Below are positions 45,125-54,174 of a stretch of DNA of 64,000 bases, one piece after another (the stretch's first letter is position 1; each line of letters starts with the position of its first letter). The notes beneath the pieces were generated by a model. It searched no databases. It was not told the origin of the DNA and saw only the letters and a list, made by a program, of their open reading frames with translations. Location of the stretch: contig CP129486.1 of NCBI GenBank assembly GCA_030584005.1, forward strand, positions 499,556 to 563,555. Reading direction: 5' to 3'. Origin of the DNA: Bdellovibrionota bacterium. GTDB taxonomy: Bacteria > Bdellovibrionota_C > UBA2361 > JAFLCA01. The translations under genes and the position numbers were made by a program.

Positions 45125-45509
45125 CGCCACCTCAATACATCTCAATTGAAAACGCTCAGATCTCAAAATTGCATGAGCCAATCCAGGATGTGACCATGGG
45201 CTCCGCTTCACTCAACACAGCGTCTGATATCAAGATCGCTCACAACTTATACCGAACAACGCGCCTTGCCCAGTTACCCGAACAGTAGGGGTAAGGCTTC
45301 ACGCAAAGAGCCCACCAACCGTTCCACTAGGGGCTGTGGGAAAGCTGTGGATAAGTGCTTCGGGGCCCTCCTGCAGCTCCAAGGCATGGTCCATTCAGCC
45401 AAGCAACATATTGATATGCTTGAATATTCCTGGTTACCAAACTTCTGGGTACCACCAGCAATCCATCAACAGGCCAGAGCTGGCACGCTCTTCGCATATG
45501 AAAGGGTTA

Positions 45510-45534
45510 GAACTTAGCCGCAAGGCCTAAGTTC
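45510..45534 (+). other. GNRA-tetraloop hairpin before the orphan terminator
   Basis: GAACTTAG at 45510-45517 pairs with CTAAGTTC at 45527-45534; CC 45518-45519 pairs GG 45524-45525, bulged C at 45526, loop GCAA. Its CTTAGCC (45513-45519) could instead pair with GGCTAAG (45563-45569) in the terminator, so the two structures may compete. Confidence 0.6.
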
Positions 45535-45562
45535 GGAGAAACAACAGGCACGTCTGACATCG

Positions 45563-45603
45563 GGCTAAGCGGCAAATCCCCCCAACCGCTTAGCCTTTTT
45601 TTT
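45563..45603 (+). terminator. Rho-independent terminator, orphan on plus strand
   Basis: GGCTAAGCGG at 45563-45572 pairs exactly with CCGCTTAGCC at 45586-45595, followed by eight T at 45596-45603. A plus-strand transcript must end here, yet no plus-strand coding gene lies upstream in this gap. Confidence 0.9.
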
Positions 45604-45605
45604 AT

Positions 45606-45660
45606 CTAGGGGGACACTGAACAAAGCGCCTTCCACGGCCCATGTTCAAACGCTCCAAAC
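45606..45660 (+). repeat. Dispersed CTAGGG-type element, copy 4
   Basis: Begins CTAGGGGGACACTGAACA and ends TGTTCAAACGCTCCAAAC; alike to 13247-13300 along its length. The TGAACA and TGTTCA parts pair. A separate hairpin ACAGAGG/CCTCTGT follows at 45682-45701. Confidence 0.7.
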
Positions 45661-45766
45661 CAAGCGCGCGCACACTTCCTTACAGAGGGTATATCCTCTG
45701 TCTCTCACGCTCTGCGTCCTCAGCACAACTGGCGGCGCGATGTTCGACTGCAAATCAATTGCAACG

Positions 45767-46321
45767 CTACACCTTCCACTTAATGGAGCACCCGATCGGA
45801 TGCACATAATCGGGACTGCACCTTCCGGACTCCAAACATTGGGAAATTGCGGGGCTCAAGTAGTCTACGGTCGCCGCAGCTGGATCTTTGGGGCTATTGT
45901 TAATCGTTCCATGATACACCAATAGTCCCTTGGCATTGAACAGGTAACATTCGGGTGTGCATGCGGCATCAAAGAGCTTGGCGACATTCTGCTGCTCGTC
46001 ATAAAGATAGGGCCATGGAAGCTTCATCGACTGAGACTTCTCTTTCATCTTCTCGAATGAATCCTCAGGATATTGCGTTGCGTCATTTGCGCTGATTGCA
46101 ACCACCCGTAGCCCCGCCGGTTCAAATCTTCTCACTATCGACACCAGTGATTGCTCGCTCCCTTTTACATATGGGCAGTGATTGCAGGTGAACACCACGA
46201 GCGCGGCCTTGGCGCCTCTTAGGTACTCATCACCAATGGTGCGACCATCCACATTTGGCAGCTTGAATGTCGGAAGAGCCAACCCTAAGGGAAACTTTGA
46301 ACTGGAGCTTTCACGTTGCAT
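45767..46321 (-). CDS. Thioredoxin-like (AhpC/TSA-type) protein with CNHCPY motif
   Basis: 184 residues, no signal peptide. Start ATG at 46321 has the strong ribosome site AGGAGG about eight bases upstream. The redox motif is TCNHCPY (Cys46, Cys49) after the conserved VVFTCNHCPYVKGSE; a second CTPECYLF (about 117) and the terminal GCSIKWK are typical of this small thioredoxin-like family. It likely reduces peroxides or disulfides, but the family is little studied. It is the last gene before the noncoding RNA gap, and nothing follows it closely. Confidence 0.86.
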   Translation of the reverse strand: MQRESSSSKFPLGLALPTFKLPNVDGRTIGDEYLRGAKAALVVFTCNHCPYVKGSEQSLVSIVRRFEPAGLRVVAISANDATQYPEDSFEKMKEKSQSMKLPWPYLYDEQQNVAKLFDAACTPECYLFNAKGLLVYHGTINNSPKDPAAATVDYLSPAISQCLESGRCSPDYVHPIGCSIKWKV

Positions 46322-46397
46322 ATGGTTCTCCTCCTATAAGAGCATTCGGAAAAGGTAGGTGATGGATCGCTATCGGAGCACACCAAGACGCATTTTA

Positions 46398-47237
46398 CTA
46401 CGACTTTTTGTAAATGCGCGAATGTGCCTTAAGGAACGATTCTACCTGCTCGGCAAACCACTGAGGTTTTTCAATCATAGGAGCGTGACCGCATCCCTTG
46501 ATACTCACCAATTTGGCATTCGGGATATTCTTTTCAAAGGTGCGCGCTACCTCCATTGTAGTGACCTGATCATCCTCACCCCACAAGAGCAATGTTGGAG
46601 CCTTAATCTGCTTCAGGACATTAAGAAGATTATCCTTCTTTGCGCTCCTCGCAGCATGGATAATATTAAGCACGTTCATCCGATCAACTACTATCTTATG
46701 AATCTCATCTACAGCCTGATCCGTAATGAATCGTGAGTCATAGAATACTCGTGCCATGTGATCTCGTATAAATCTCTTGTCCGGCCGCACCGGCAGAGTA
46801 TCCACAGAGTGCTCATACAGCCCCGAGGTCCCCGAGAGGATCAGGCAGTCCACGATGTGCGGGGCTGCCAAGCATAATCTCATCGCAACGTGTCCACCCA
46901 GCGAATTCCCGCATAGCGCAACCGGGGCGAGGTTTCTTTTGAGGACAAAATACTGGGTGAACGCCGCAAGCGCCTTTACTTTGACCCACGATCGGTGCCC
47001 GTCCAGAATCGGCAGGCTCAGCGCAATCGGTTTGGAATATTGGGAAAAGAGCGGGAACACGGCATCCCAATTTGAGAGCGCCCCGAAAAGGCCGTGCAAT
47101 AACACGAGCTCTGGCCCTGCGTTGCCGCCCTCAGCCGTCCGAAATTGAGGTTCTTCCTCATTCCTCAGCCATAACGGATCGCACGACCCCATTACGGAGG
47201 CGGTCTTATGCACTTCGTCAAATATGGCTTTTGTCAT
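46398..47237 (-). CDS. Alpha/beta hydrolase
   Basis: 279 residues, single hydrolase domain. Motifs: ELVLLHGLFGALSNWD (oxyanion HG), the nucleophile elbow GNSLGG (Ser112), acid in LWGEDDQVT and His in GCGHAPMIEKP. The length and order fit the MhpC-type meta-cleavage hydrolase or esterase fold. The N-terminal 35 residues (with CDPLWL) are an extension with no recognised role. Substrate is not visible. Gap of 76 bases to the thioredoxin-like gene, same strand; may be cotranscribed. Confidence 0.85.
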   Translation of the reverse strand: MTKAIFDEVHKTASVMGSCDPLWLRNEEEPQFRTAEGGNAGPELVLLHGLFGALSNWDAVFPLFSQYSKPIALSLPILDGHRSWVKVKALAAFTQYFVLKRNLAPVALCGNSLGGHVAMRLCLAAPHIVDCLILSGTSGLYEHSVDTLPVRPDKRFIRDHMARVFYDSRFITDQAVDEIHKIVVDRMNVLNIIHAARSAKKDNLLNVLKQIKAPTLLLWGEDDQVTTMEVARTFEKNIPNAKLVSIKGCGHAPMIEKPQWFAEQVESFLKAHSRIYKKS

Positions 47238-47386
47238 TCGGTTTCGCGTTGAAATTGAGCCAAGAGATTACTGCACCGCATAGTGGGGTTCACACAAGAG
47301 CCAAACGCGGGCTTCACCGGGTCGCGGTCATGAAGGCGGAACGTCGTGGATCGGCCGATACAATGACAGCTGAGCTATAAATCAAT

Positions 47387-49318
47387 TTAGATATCGAGTT
47401 CAAGCCTATGCGCATTTTCCTGAATCATTCTGTAACGTTCCGAGCTTTCCTTGCCCATCAACCCCTCAAACACCGTTGAGACCTCTTGTACGTCATCTAT
47501 CTGAATTCGTAGGAGATTCCTATGGGCAGGATCAAGGGTTGTCTCCCACAGCGCCTTCGGGTTCATCTCACCCAAACCTTTAAACCGAGTAATGTAAGAC
47601 TTGCTCCTGGATCCCCGTTGACGAATGAGCTTTTCCTTCTCTTCATCTGTATATACCCAGTGCGTTTCCTCCTTTGCACCACTGCCAAATCTGACCCGGT
47701 ACAGCGGCGATAGACCGAGGTACAAGTGTCCCTTTTCAATCAAAGGGCGCATAAACTTATAGAAGAACGCCATAAGCAATGAGGCGATATGCATTCCGTC
47801 CGCATCAGCATCAGTCAGTATGATCACCTTTCCATACCTCAACTTGTCGAGCTTCATCGTGGGCCCCAGCCCACACCCCAGCGCGGACACAAGATCCAGT
47901 AGTTCTTTGTTGTCCTTGAGCTTCTCCTCTCCCGCAGCAATTGCGTTCAGAATCTTCCCGCGTAAAGGGAGAACAGCCTGAAACTTGCGGTCACGCCCCT
48001 GTTTGGCGCTCCCGCCAGCGGAATCACCCTCTACAATAAACAGCTCGCACTTGTCAGGATTCGTGGAGGCGCAATCGGCCAGCTTGCCCGGCAGATTCAA
48101 GCGATGGCTCACGCCAATCTTGCGCACGACATTCTCCGATGCCGATCGTGCCGCCGCGCGGGCCTTCGCAGCGAGGAGTATGCGCTCCGTAATTCCCGCC
48201 GCCAGATTGGGTTTGCTGTTCAGCACATTCTCAAAGCTGCGCGCTAACGATTCAACCGGCGCTTCGACTTCAGGGTTATTCAGCTTGTCCTTAGTCTGCC
48301 CTTGAAACTGCAATTGCGTGACAGAACCCGGGACATGCACGGAAAGTATTGCGTACATTCCCTCCCGAATGTCCTCCCCAATCAGCTTCATGCCTTTAGG
48401 CAGGAGATCATGCACCGAGATGTAATTGCGAACTGCCTTGACCAGCCCAGCGCGAAATCCGTCCTCATGGGTCCCTCCCTGTGCGGTATTAATGCCGTTT
48501 ACATATGAAAGGACTTTCTCGGAGGTGGCCTCTGTCCAGCAGAACGCCATCTCCACTCGAACGCCCTCGGGACGCTCCAAGAAGAACATCTCGCCTCCGA
48601 GCGGTTCGAGCTCCGATTTCTTTAGGAGCTGCTGGAGGTAAGACTGAATCCCATCATCGTACCGGAACTTCTTGGTTTCACCGCTCTGCTCATCGACAAA
48701 AACAAGCTCAAGTCCCCGGTTCAAGAAGGCCTTCTCTTGGATCAGCTTCTCGAGTCGCTCCGCTGAAAACGAAATTGAGCGAAATATTTCCGTGTCGGGA
48801 CGAAAGTATATCTTGGTGCCATGCGCACTCGTCTTTCCATTCTTGGCAAGCTTTGTTTTGGCTTTTCCCCTGGAAAAACTCTGCTGCCATTCAAAGCCAT
48901 CCCTGCATACCGTTACAAGCATCTCTTCTGAAAGCGCATTGACTACGGACGCACCGACACCATGCAGCCCGCCGGCGCTCGCATAATTCTTCGCACTAAA
49001 CTTCCCACCAGAGTGGAGTGTGGTAAGAAGCAGCTCAAGCGCCGGCTTCTTATGTTGGGGATGGATATCTACGGGAATACCGCGTCCGTTATCCTCTACA
49101 CTTACACTTTCACCATCACCATGAAGTGTTACAACCACCTTTGTGGCATAGCCATTCATGGCCTCATCGATGGAGTTGTCCAATATCTCCTTCACAAGGT
49201 GATGCAAGCCAGCAGGACCTTCAGTCCCACCGATGTACATGCCGGGCCGTCTTCGCACCGGTTCAAGTCCCTCAAGCACCTCGATATCTGCCGCTGTGTA
49301 GGATGTCGATTTCGCCAT
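47387..49318 (-). CDS. parE: DNA topoisomerase IV subunit B
   Basis: 643-residue ATPase subunit of a type IIA topoisomerase that decatenates chromosomes. GHKL ATPase: ILDNSIDEA, DNGRGIPVD, GGLHGVGASVVNAL. Transducer SYVNGINTAQGGTHEDG. TOPRIM: EGDSAGGSA and LTDADADGMHI. The opening EVLEGLEPVRRRPGMYIGG and length (643, without a GyrB-type insert) fit ParE better than GyrB, though the two cannot be fully separated by eye. parC lies 59 bases upstream in the same direction; parC-parE is the usual pairing. Confidence 0.88.
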   Translation of the reverse strand: MAKSTSYTAADIEVLEGLEPVRRRPGMYIGGTEGPAGLHHLVKEILDNSIDEAMNGYATKVVVTLHGDGESVSVEDNGRGIPVDIHPQHKKPALELLLTTLHSGGKFSAKNYASAGGLHGVGASVVNALSEEMLVTVCRDGFEWQQSFSRGKAKTKLAKNGKTSAHGTKIYFRPDTEIFRSISFSAERLEKLIQEKAFLNRGLELVFVDEQSGETKKFRYDDGIQSYLQQLLKKSELEPLGGEMFFLERPEGVRVEMAFCWTEATSEKVLSYVNGINTAQGGTHEDGFRAGLVKAVRNYISVHDLLPKGMKLIGEDIREGMYAILSVHVPGSVTQLQFQGQTKDKLNNPEVEAPVESLARSFENVLNSKPNLAAGITERILLAAKARAAARSASENVVRKIGVSHRLNLPGKLADCASTNPDKCELFIVEGDSAGGSAKQGRDRKFQAVLPLRGKILNAIAAGEEKLKDNKELLDLVSALGCGLGPTMKLDKLRYGKVIILTDADADGMHIASLLMAFFYKFMRPLIEKGHLYLGLSPLYRVRFGSGAKEETHWVYTDEEKEKLIRQRGSRSKSYITRFKGLGEMNPKALWETTLDPAHRNLLRIQIDDVQEVSTVFEGLMGKESSERYRMIQENAHRLELDI

Positions 49319-49377
49319 AGAAAAGTACTGTTAATGCATTAACTGTCAGCACACCGCCAGGAAGCAACTGAACACTT

Positions 49378-51648
49378 TCAGCGTTTCCCTACAACGCGCT
49401 CAATCTCTCCGCGCGCCACCACCTTCGTTCCCTTTAACCCTCGATGTCCTGCGGTAATCTCAGAGATTGGCACTGACTTTTCACGACCGCCGTCCAGCAC
49501 TAAGCTCACCTCGCCCTTGCTCTGCACTCCTACCGCACCAATCAGCTCATCATCATCTCGCACGGACATCAGAGATACACCTACCGCCGCGCTATCTCGA
49601 ACCGGGGCTTCCTTTGCGTCAATAATCAGGCCGCACGCCTTCCGAGTGAAGAGCGCATATCGGGACGCCTCCAATAGGACTGCGGCAGTGCTGTCTCCCT
49701 CCCGCAGCTTCATAACCCTTCTCCCGCTGCGTTTTGTTGGTGCTACATCTTCCAGAGTCAGTATGAATCCTGTCCCCTGCTTTGAGACCAAAAGCAAATG
49801 GGCTCCGGGTCTGAGAGTGTCATTCCCACTGACTATCTCCTGCTGCTGATCCGGACTGATCCGTACCGCGTAGGAGGCGACAATGCGTTCACCATCACTA
49901 AATTTAAAGAGCTTCTGCACCGGCTCTCCGTATCCACTGGAGGCGGGAAGGTCTGCTGCCCGCGCCACAAAAAGGTTCCCCGCCGAGGTAAACATGGCGA
50001 TATTATCAAGTGTTGAAACCGCATGTGCGTTGAGAATGCTGTCACCCTCTCTTAAACGGGTAGTCGATGGGTCGTTGGCCTGCCGGATACGTTTCAGCCA
50101 TCCATCGCGGGTAATGATGGCATATACGTCCTCCTGTACCACATAAGCCTCGGCCTTGTATTCGAGCTCCACGTTGTCGCGAATAATCGCGCAACGTCTC
50201 TTATCCCCGTACTTTTCGGCAATTTCTTCGAGTTCCTTTCGCACCACCTCTTGCAGCTTTGCCTTACTCTTAAGAAGGCGCTCAATCTCCGAAACGCGCT
50301 TCAACTTCTCTTCAAGCTCCGCCCTAATCTCCTCGATCGTCGTTCGCGAAAGCTGGTATATCCGCATATCGACCACAGCAAAGGCCTGCAGCTCGCTGAG
50401 TTTAAATCGAGTGCGGAGCTTATCAGCAGCATCAGTTCGACCCGTGCTCTTTCTTACGATCTTCAAGGCCTCGTCCAAAGCATCATAAATGGTGACGAGT
50501 CCTTCCAGAATGTGCACCCGCTCGAGAAGCTTCTTACGTTCGAAGACGAGCCGCTTCTCAACGACGGTTTCTCTAAAATCCAAGAAATGCCTTAGGCATG
50601 CACGCAGAGAGAGCAGCTCCGGCCTGCACGCAGCGCTTCCCGTGAACGGCACAAGCGCGGTGAGGTTCACCGGGAAGTTTGACTCCAAGGGAGTATGTCG
50701 GAATAGGAAAGCCATGGCGGCCTCTGAATCAGCATCCGATGCAAGCTCCAACACTATGCGAACCTCCGTTGTCGATTCGTCCCGTACGTCGACGAGCTGG
50801 GGAACCTTCCTTTGCACAATGAGATCGGCGATCTTTTCCACAAGTGTTGCCTTGTTCACGGCATAGGGGATCGATTCGACGATAATGAGTTTTTTCCCAC
50901 GGGAGCCATCCTCAAGACGCCAACCGGCACGCATCCTAATCGCCCCCTTTCCACTCTTATAGATCTCTTCAATCTCCTTCCTCGTATTCAGAATCTTGCA
51001 ACCCGTGGGGAAATCAGGACCCTTAATTAAGGTCACGAGACGGCCATCGGTCACTTCCGGATCTTTGGATAGTTCAAGCAGCGCCTCGACCACTTCCTTG
51101 ATGTTGTGCGGTGGAATGCTTGTAGCCATCCCCACAGCAATGCCGGATGCGCCGTTAATCAACAGGTTGGGCACCCGGCTTGGAAGCACGACCGGTTCCT
51201 CAACGGTCGCGTCAAAGTTGTCGCGAAAGGTTACGGTCTCCTCATAGATCTCACCGATCACATCGAGCGCAATCGGACGCAGCTTTGCCTCTGTATAGCG
51301 GTAGGCGGCTGCTCCATCACCGTCTAGAGAGCCGAAATTGCCCTGACCATCAACCAGCGGATAGCGGAGGGAAAAATCCTGGGCCATCCGTACCATCGCC
51401 TCGTAACAGGCGATATCCCCATGCGGATGAAAGCGCGCTAACACCTCTCCGACTACCGCGGCTGATTTACGGTGACTGTGATCAGGGGAGAGGCTCAGAT
51501 TATTGAGCATCGCGAACAGAATGCGTCTTTGGACCGGTTTGAGTCCATCTCGAACGTCTGGAAGCGCGCGTCCTGAGACGACACTCAAAGCATAGGTGAG
51601 ATAACGGTCTCGGGACTCTTGTTGAATACTAACGTCTTGTACAGGCAT
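49378..51648 (-). CDS. parC: DNA topoisomerase IV subunit A
   Basis: 756-residue cleavage subunit. The N-terminus [26 protein letters not shown] is ParC-type. The quinolone-determining stretch reads [13 protein letters not shown]: the position equivalent to E. coli ParC Ser80 is Ile79 (Glu at the 84-equivalent kept). The catalytic tyrosine is Tyr118 in [10 protein letters not shown]. The tower and coiled coil lie at about 320-450, then a C-terminal beta-pinwheel of about six blades with a weak GyrA box ([10 protein letters not shown] in place of QRRGGKG). This absence favours ParC over GyrA. It heads the parC-parE pair. Confidence 0.85.
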   Translation of the reverse strand: MPVQDVSIQQESRDRYLTYALSVVSGRALPDVRDGLKPVQRRILFAMLNNLSLSPDHSHRKSAAVVGEVLARFHPHGDIACYEAMVRMAQDFSLRYPLVDGQGNFGSLDGDGAAAYRYTEAKLRPIALDVIGEIYEETVTFRDNFDATVEEPVVLPSRVPNLLINGASGIAVGMATSIPPHNIKEVVEALLELSKDPEVTDGRLVTLIKGPDFPTGCKILNTRKEIEEIYKSGKGAIRMRAGWRLEDGSRGKKLIIVESIPYAVNKATLVEKIADLIVQRKVPQLVDVRDESTTEVRIVLELASDADSEAAMAFLFRHTPLESNFPVNLTALVPFTGSAACRPELLSLRACLRHFLDFRETVVEKRLVFERKKLLERVHILEGLVTIYDALDEALKIVRKSTGRTDAADKLRTRFKLSELQAFAVVDMRIYQLSRTTIEEIRAELEEKLKRVSEIERLLKSKAKLQEVVRKELEEIAEKYGDKRRCAIIRDNVELEYKAEAYVVQEDVYAIITRDGWLKRIRQANDPSTTRLREGDSILNAHAVSTLDNIAMFTSAGNLFVARAADLPASSGYGEPVQKLFKFSDGERIVASYAVRISPDQQQEIVSGNDTLRPGAHLLLVSKQGTGFILTLEDVAPTKRSGRRVMKLREGDSTAAVLLEASRYALFTRKACGLIIDAKEAPVRDSAAVGVSLMSVRDDDELIGAVGVQSKGEVSLVLDGGREKSVPISEITAGHRGLKGTKVVARGEIERVVGKR

Positions 51649-51828
51649 GGGAAGTTCCGAAGCGGGATTAGCGGTCGAATCCGATACAAATCATGCAATG
51701 AGCAGGCATGAATAGCACGAATGCCTATACTTATAGTGTCAGTGAAATTGTGGCAATGATGGTGAAGGACTATCCGGCCTAATACGCACATCCCAAGGGA
51801 TAAGTCCCAGGAGTAGGAGCGTGCAGCT

Positions 51829-51924
51829 TTAGGGAAGCACAAGGGGACTAGCGAGAACGCTTACCAGGAACAGGAAAAGAACTACTGAAATAATCTCGAC
51901 TTTTTTCTGCTTAATCGGTGCCAT
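51829..51924 (-). CDS. 31-residue single-helix membrane peptide
   Basis: A minus-strand frame starts at ATG 51922-51924 with GAGG at good spacing (eight bases) upstream and stops at TAA 51829-51831. The peptide begins MAPIKQKKVE, followed by a hydrophobic helix of about 17 residues (IISVVLFLFLVSVLASP) and ends PLVLP. The Lys-rich start and single helix are the plan of small membrane proteins. It lies between parC (start 51648) and the kinase gene. Short ORFs can arise by chance, but the ribosome site and helix make this one credible. Confidence 0.5.
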   Translation of the reverse strand: MAPIKQKKVEIISVVLFLFLVSVLASPLVLP

Positions 51925-51983
51925 AGTAATAACCTCTAACAGCAGACGCTAAAGCCAATCGATCACCACTTTTTGCCTGGGCC

Positions 51984-52820
51984 TCATGGAGATGCTACCT
52001 CGCCAAGCCAGCTCTCAAGGGCCTGTCTGAACTCTGCAGCCGACTGATACCGCGACCCCAATCTCACCTCCATAGCACGTTCGACGATCGTAGCAAACTG
52101 TCGCGGAACGGCGGGGGCCAAGCTTCTAAGTGGCGGGACCTGCGATTTAAGGCGCTTGAGCAGGGTGGACATTCTCCCATCATCCGGGAAAGGAGCCACC
52201 CCAGAAACCATTTCGTAACCAATGGCCCCGAGAGCAAATATATCCGCCCTGTGATCGCAATCGCCTACTTCGATATACTCTGGCGCTAAATACTTGGCAG
52301 TGCCCACCATTACGCCATCCGGGGTAAGTGTTTCGGCACCAATGTAACGCACCACTCCAAAATCAAAGAGTCGCACCTGTCCATTCTTGGTTAACAGGAT
52401 GTTTTCGGGCTTCAGATCCCGGTGAACTATTCCTGCCGAGTGAATGGCCTCCAGCCCCGCACATACCTGCCGCATTATTTCGGCAGCGCTCGTAACGGCT
52501 ATCGTCCCTTGATGCATCCGCTGTGCCAGGAGGTCTCCCTCCACATAGTCCATTGTGTACGCGATTAAGTCACCACTTTCTATGAGCTCGTGCGCCATGA
52601 TGACGTTAGGGTGGCGAATAGATTGGAGCAATTTAATCTCCTGGCGAAAGCGCCTCAATTGGCGTTCATCCCCTACTACCTTGCGGTCAAGGACCTTTAG
52701 GGCAAGAAATCTTGTTGGCTCTCCGTGGGGAGTTACGAGATATACACAGGAGAAACCACCCCGACCTAGGAGCTTCTGAACCTGGAACTCGCCTTGAACG
52801 TCGCTCCCCGGAAGCAGCAT
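51984..52820 (-). CDS. Soluble bacterial Ser/Thr protein kinase
   Basis: 278 residues comprising one kinase domain and no membrane helix, unlike most PknB types. All key motifs are present: Gly loop LGRGGFSCVY (18-27), VAIK-Lys as LALKVL (Lys42), Glu61 in the C-helix, HRDLKPEN with catalytic Asp135, DFG Asp153, and GTAKYLAPE (about 173-181). The activation loop and the C-lobe Arg are intact. It should phosphorylate proteins in the cytoplasm; targets are not visible. It lies between the small membrane peptide and the PH-domain gene on the same strand. Confidence 0.93.
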   Translation of the reverse strand: MLLPGSDVQGEFQVQKLLGRGGFSCVYLVTPHGEPTRFLALKVLDRKVVGDERQLRRFRQEIKLLQSIRHPNVIMAHELIESGDLIAYTMDYVEGDLLAQRMHQGTIAVTSAAEIMRQVCAGLEAIHSAGIVHRDLKPENILLTKNGQVRLFDFGVVRYIGAETLTPDGVMVGTAKYLAPEYIEVGDCDHRADIFALGAIGYEMVSGVAPFPDDGRMSTLLKRLKSQVPPLRSLAPAVPRQFATIVERAMEVRLGSRYQSAAEFRQALESWLGEVASP

Positions 52821-52954
52821 GAATTGAGCACTCCAGTATGACCGCGGTACACTCGGTCATCGTAACTTATTGAAACGAGCAAGGAACACGCCTCCCTTGC
52901 TCGCGCACCATATAAGTCGTCAGAGTGCGATATTTTCTTAAGTCCCCACCAAGT

Positions 52955-53518
52955 TCAGACAAAGGATGGGCTTCCAGGTGAATAGGACTGGAGCACATTT
53001 GCTACCCGTCGCTGGATCTCGTCCTTAACTCGTCGGGGATTCGCGATGCCACGCAACACTATTGTTTGAGTCGCCATGGTCACATCGCTGGTCAGCTCTA
53101 CATCGCCGAAGTTGAGAAACCGTCCCACGAGCGGCTGATCCACTTCGATGCCCCGTACATGCAGGTAAAAAATTCGCTCGCTGCGCAGCCGGAATGAGAG
53201 CAGCCCATTGACCTCCGTCACATGATCGGCTCCCAATACATACTTGGAATCCCGCGCTCTATGCACAAGCACAGCGAAAAGAAGAGTCGGAAACAGCGGA
53301 AGGAGCGGAAGTGGCACGGACAGGCTGCCTATGTGCAGGTACTGCGTGTAGTCAGCGTCTCTGGGTGTTACTAGTAGCGCAATACCGCTACATGCGATGA
53401 TAAGGAGCCATAGCCAAGGCTGAGCTCTGAATGCGGGTCGAATCTCAAGTACAGGATGGGAATACACTTGCGCATGAGGTGGTGACTCCGATCTTAATTT
53501 GGCCGATTCCAGTCGCAT
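52955..53518 (-). CDS. bPH-domain membrane protein
   Basis: 187 residues from ATG 53518, which has GGGAGG just upstream (short three-base spacing); an in-frame start at 53620 adds 34 residues. Two membrane helices at about 33-50 and 72-90, then a C-terminal bacterial PH (bPH2/DUF304) domain: YVLGADHVTEVNGLLSFRLRSERIFYLHVRGIEVDQPLVGRFLNFGDV, in which the FGDVELTS strand is diagnostic. Such proteins may link membranes to signalling; function unknown. Divergent from the SspB-like gene. Confidence 0.8.
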   Translation of the reverse strand: MRLESAKLRSESPPHAQVYSHPVLEIRPAFRAQPWLWLLIIACSGIALLVTPRDADYTQYLHIGSLSVPLPLLPLFPTLLFAVLVHRARDSKYVLGADHVTEVNGLLSFRLRSERIFYLHVRGIEVDQPLVGRFLNFGDVELTSDVTMATQTIVLRGIANPRRVKDEIQRRVANVLQSYSPGSPSFV

Positions 53519-53639
53519 AGGCCTCCCACCACATGATTGGCTCAGGAACAGGTCAATGGAATTGGGCCCCCTTCCGCAGTAATCATAGCCACTAGTGGAG
53601 GCTTTGTCATTCACAAGCATATCCAGTTAAAATAGAATT

Positions 53640-54068
53640 ATGGCTGAAAAAACCGAGACTTCAACGAGCAAGTTCGACGCCCTGACTCGGGCTCTCTTCG
53701 ATGAATACGTACTTGTCCACGTCAACCCCCGCCACGAAGGAGTGCGGCTTCCACCACATTCCCAGAAGTTTCCAACCGTTACATTAAAGATCAGCAAATT
53801 CTTCAAGTACCCTATTGAACTCACTAAACAGGGCATAAGCGCACGACTGCGCTTCGGCGATGACTACTTTTCATGTTCAATTCCTTTAGCCGCAATCTGG
53901 GGGGCGACTACGGTCAAGGGCGAAACCCTAATGTGGCCAGAGGAGCTACCTGAGGCGTTGCGAAATGTAGTTGCCCATTCCGCCCCCGGACAAAATGCAG
54001 ATACCGCTTCAGCTCCCTCGCCACCTAAATCTGAGAAGCCGCGCGGTCATCTAAAACTCGTCAAGTAA
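53640..54068 (+). CDS. SspB-like ClpXP adaptor
   Basis: 142 residues. The folded part (about 10-105) has the SspB pattern: YVLVHVNPRHEGVRLPPHS, VTLKISKFFKYPIEL, ARLRFGDDYFSCSIPLAAIWG. A flexible Ala/Ser/Pro linker follows, and the protein ends RGHLKLVK, close to the C-terminal LRVVK that docks E. coli SspB to the ClpX zinc-binding domain. Adaptors of this type deliver ssrA-tagged proteins to ClpXP. The tail supports that role here (inference from motif). It is a single gene with its own divergent upstream region. Confidence 0.82.
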   Translation: MAEKTETSTSKFDALTRALFDEYVLVHVNPRHEGVRLPPHSQKFPTVTLKISKFFKYPIELTKQGISARLRFGDDYFSCSIPLAAIWGATTVKGETLMWPEELPEALRNVVAHSAPGQNADTASAPSPPKSEKPRGHLKLVK

Positions 54069-54174
54069 CTTACCTGTTCAATGCAATGTAAAATGGTGTT
54101 GGTAGCGGGAGGATGTAGATCGCAATTTCCTTTCGCAGTCTGGCATCACACCGAGGCCATGCTGGGGTTACTCG

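Larger units (their letters stand above)
45262..45603 (+). ncRNA. Candidate structured noncoding RNA ending in a terminator
   Basis: A gap of about 640 bases separates tkt (minus strand, starting 45124) from the thioredoxin-like gene (minus strand, ending 45767). In it, plus-strand hairpins run in series: GCCTT...AAGGC near 45262-45297, CAAGCA/TGCTTG near 45401-45423, GCCAG/CTGGC at about 45473-45484, the GNRA-loop hairpin at 45510-45534, then a strong terminator at 45563-45603. No plus-strand protein-coding gene precedes the terminator within 4 kb. The 5' end is a guess. It does not match the 4.5S, RNase P, tmRNA or 6S patterns I know. Confidence 0.42.

Noticed and set aside
45345-45362. DnaA-box-like TGTGGATAA with a nearby TGTGGGAAA as a replication origin
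   Set aside because: Only one perfect box, no AT-rich unwinding stretch, no dnaA/dnaN; topoisomerase IV genes do not mark the origin.
49378-51648. Calling this gyrA
   Set aside because: No GyrA box and a ParC-type N-terminus (PVQRRIL), paired with a ParE-type gene; some GyrA-like features remain, so this is not absolute.
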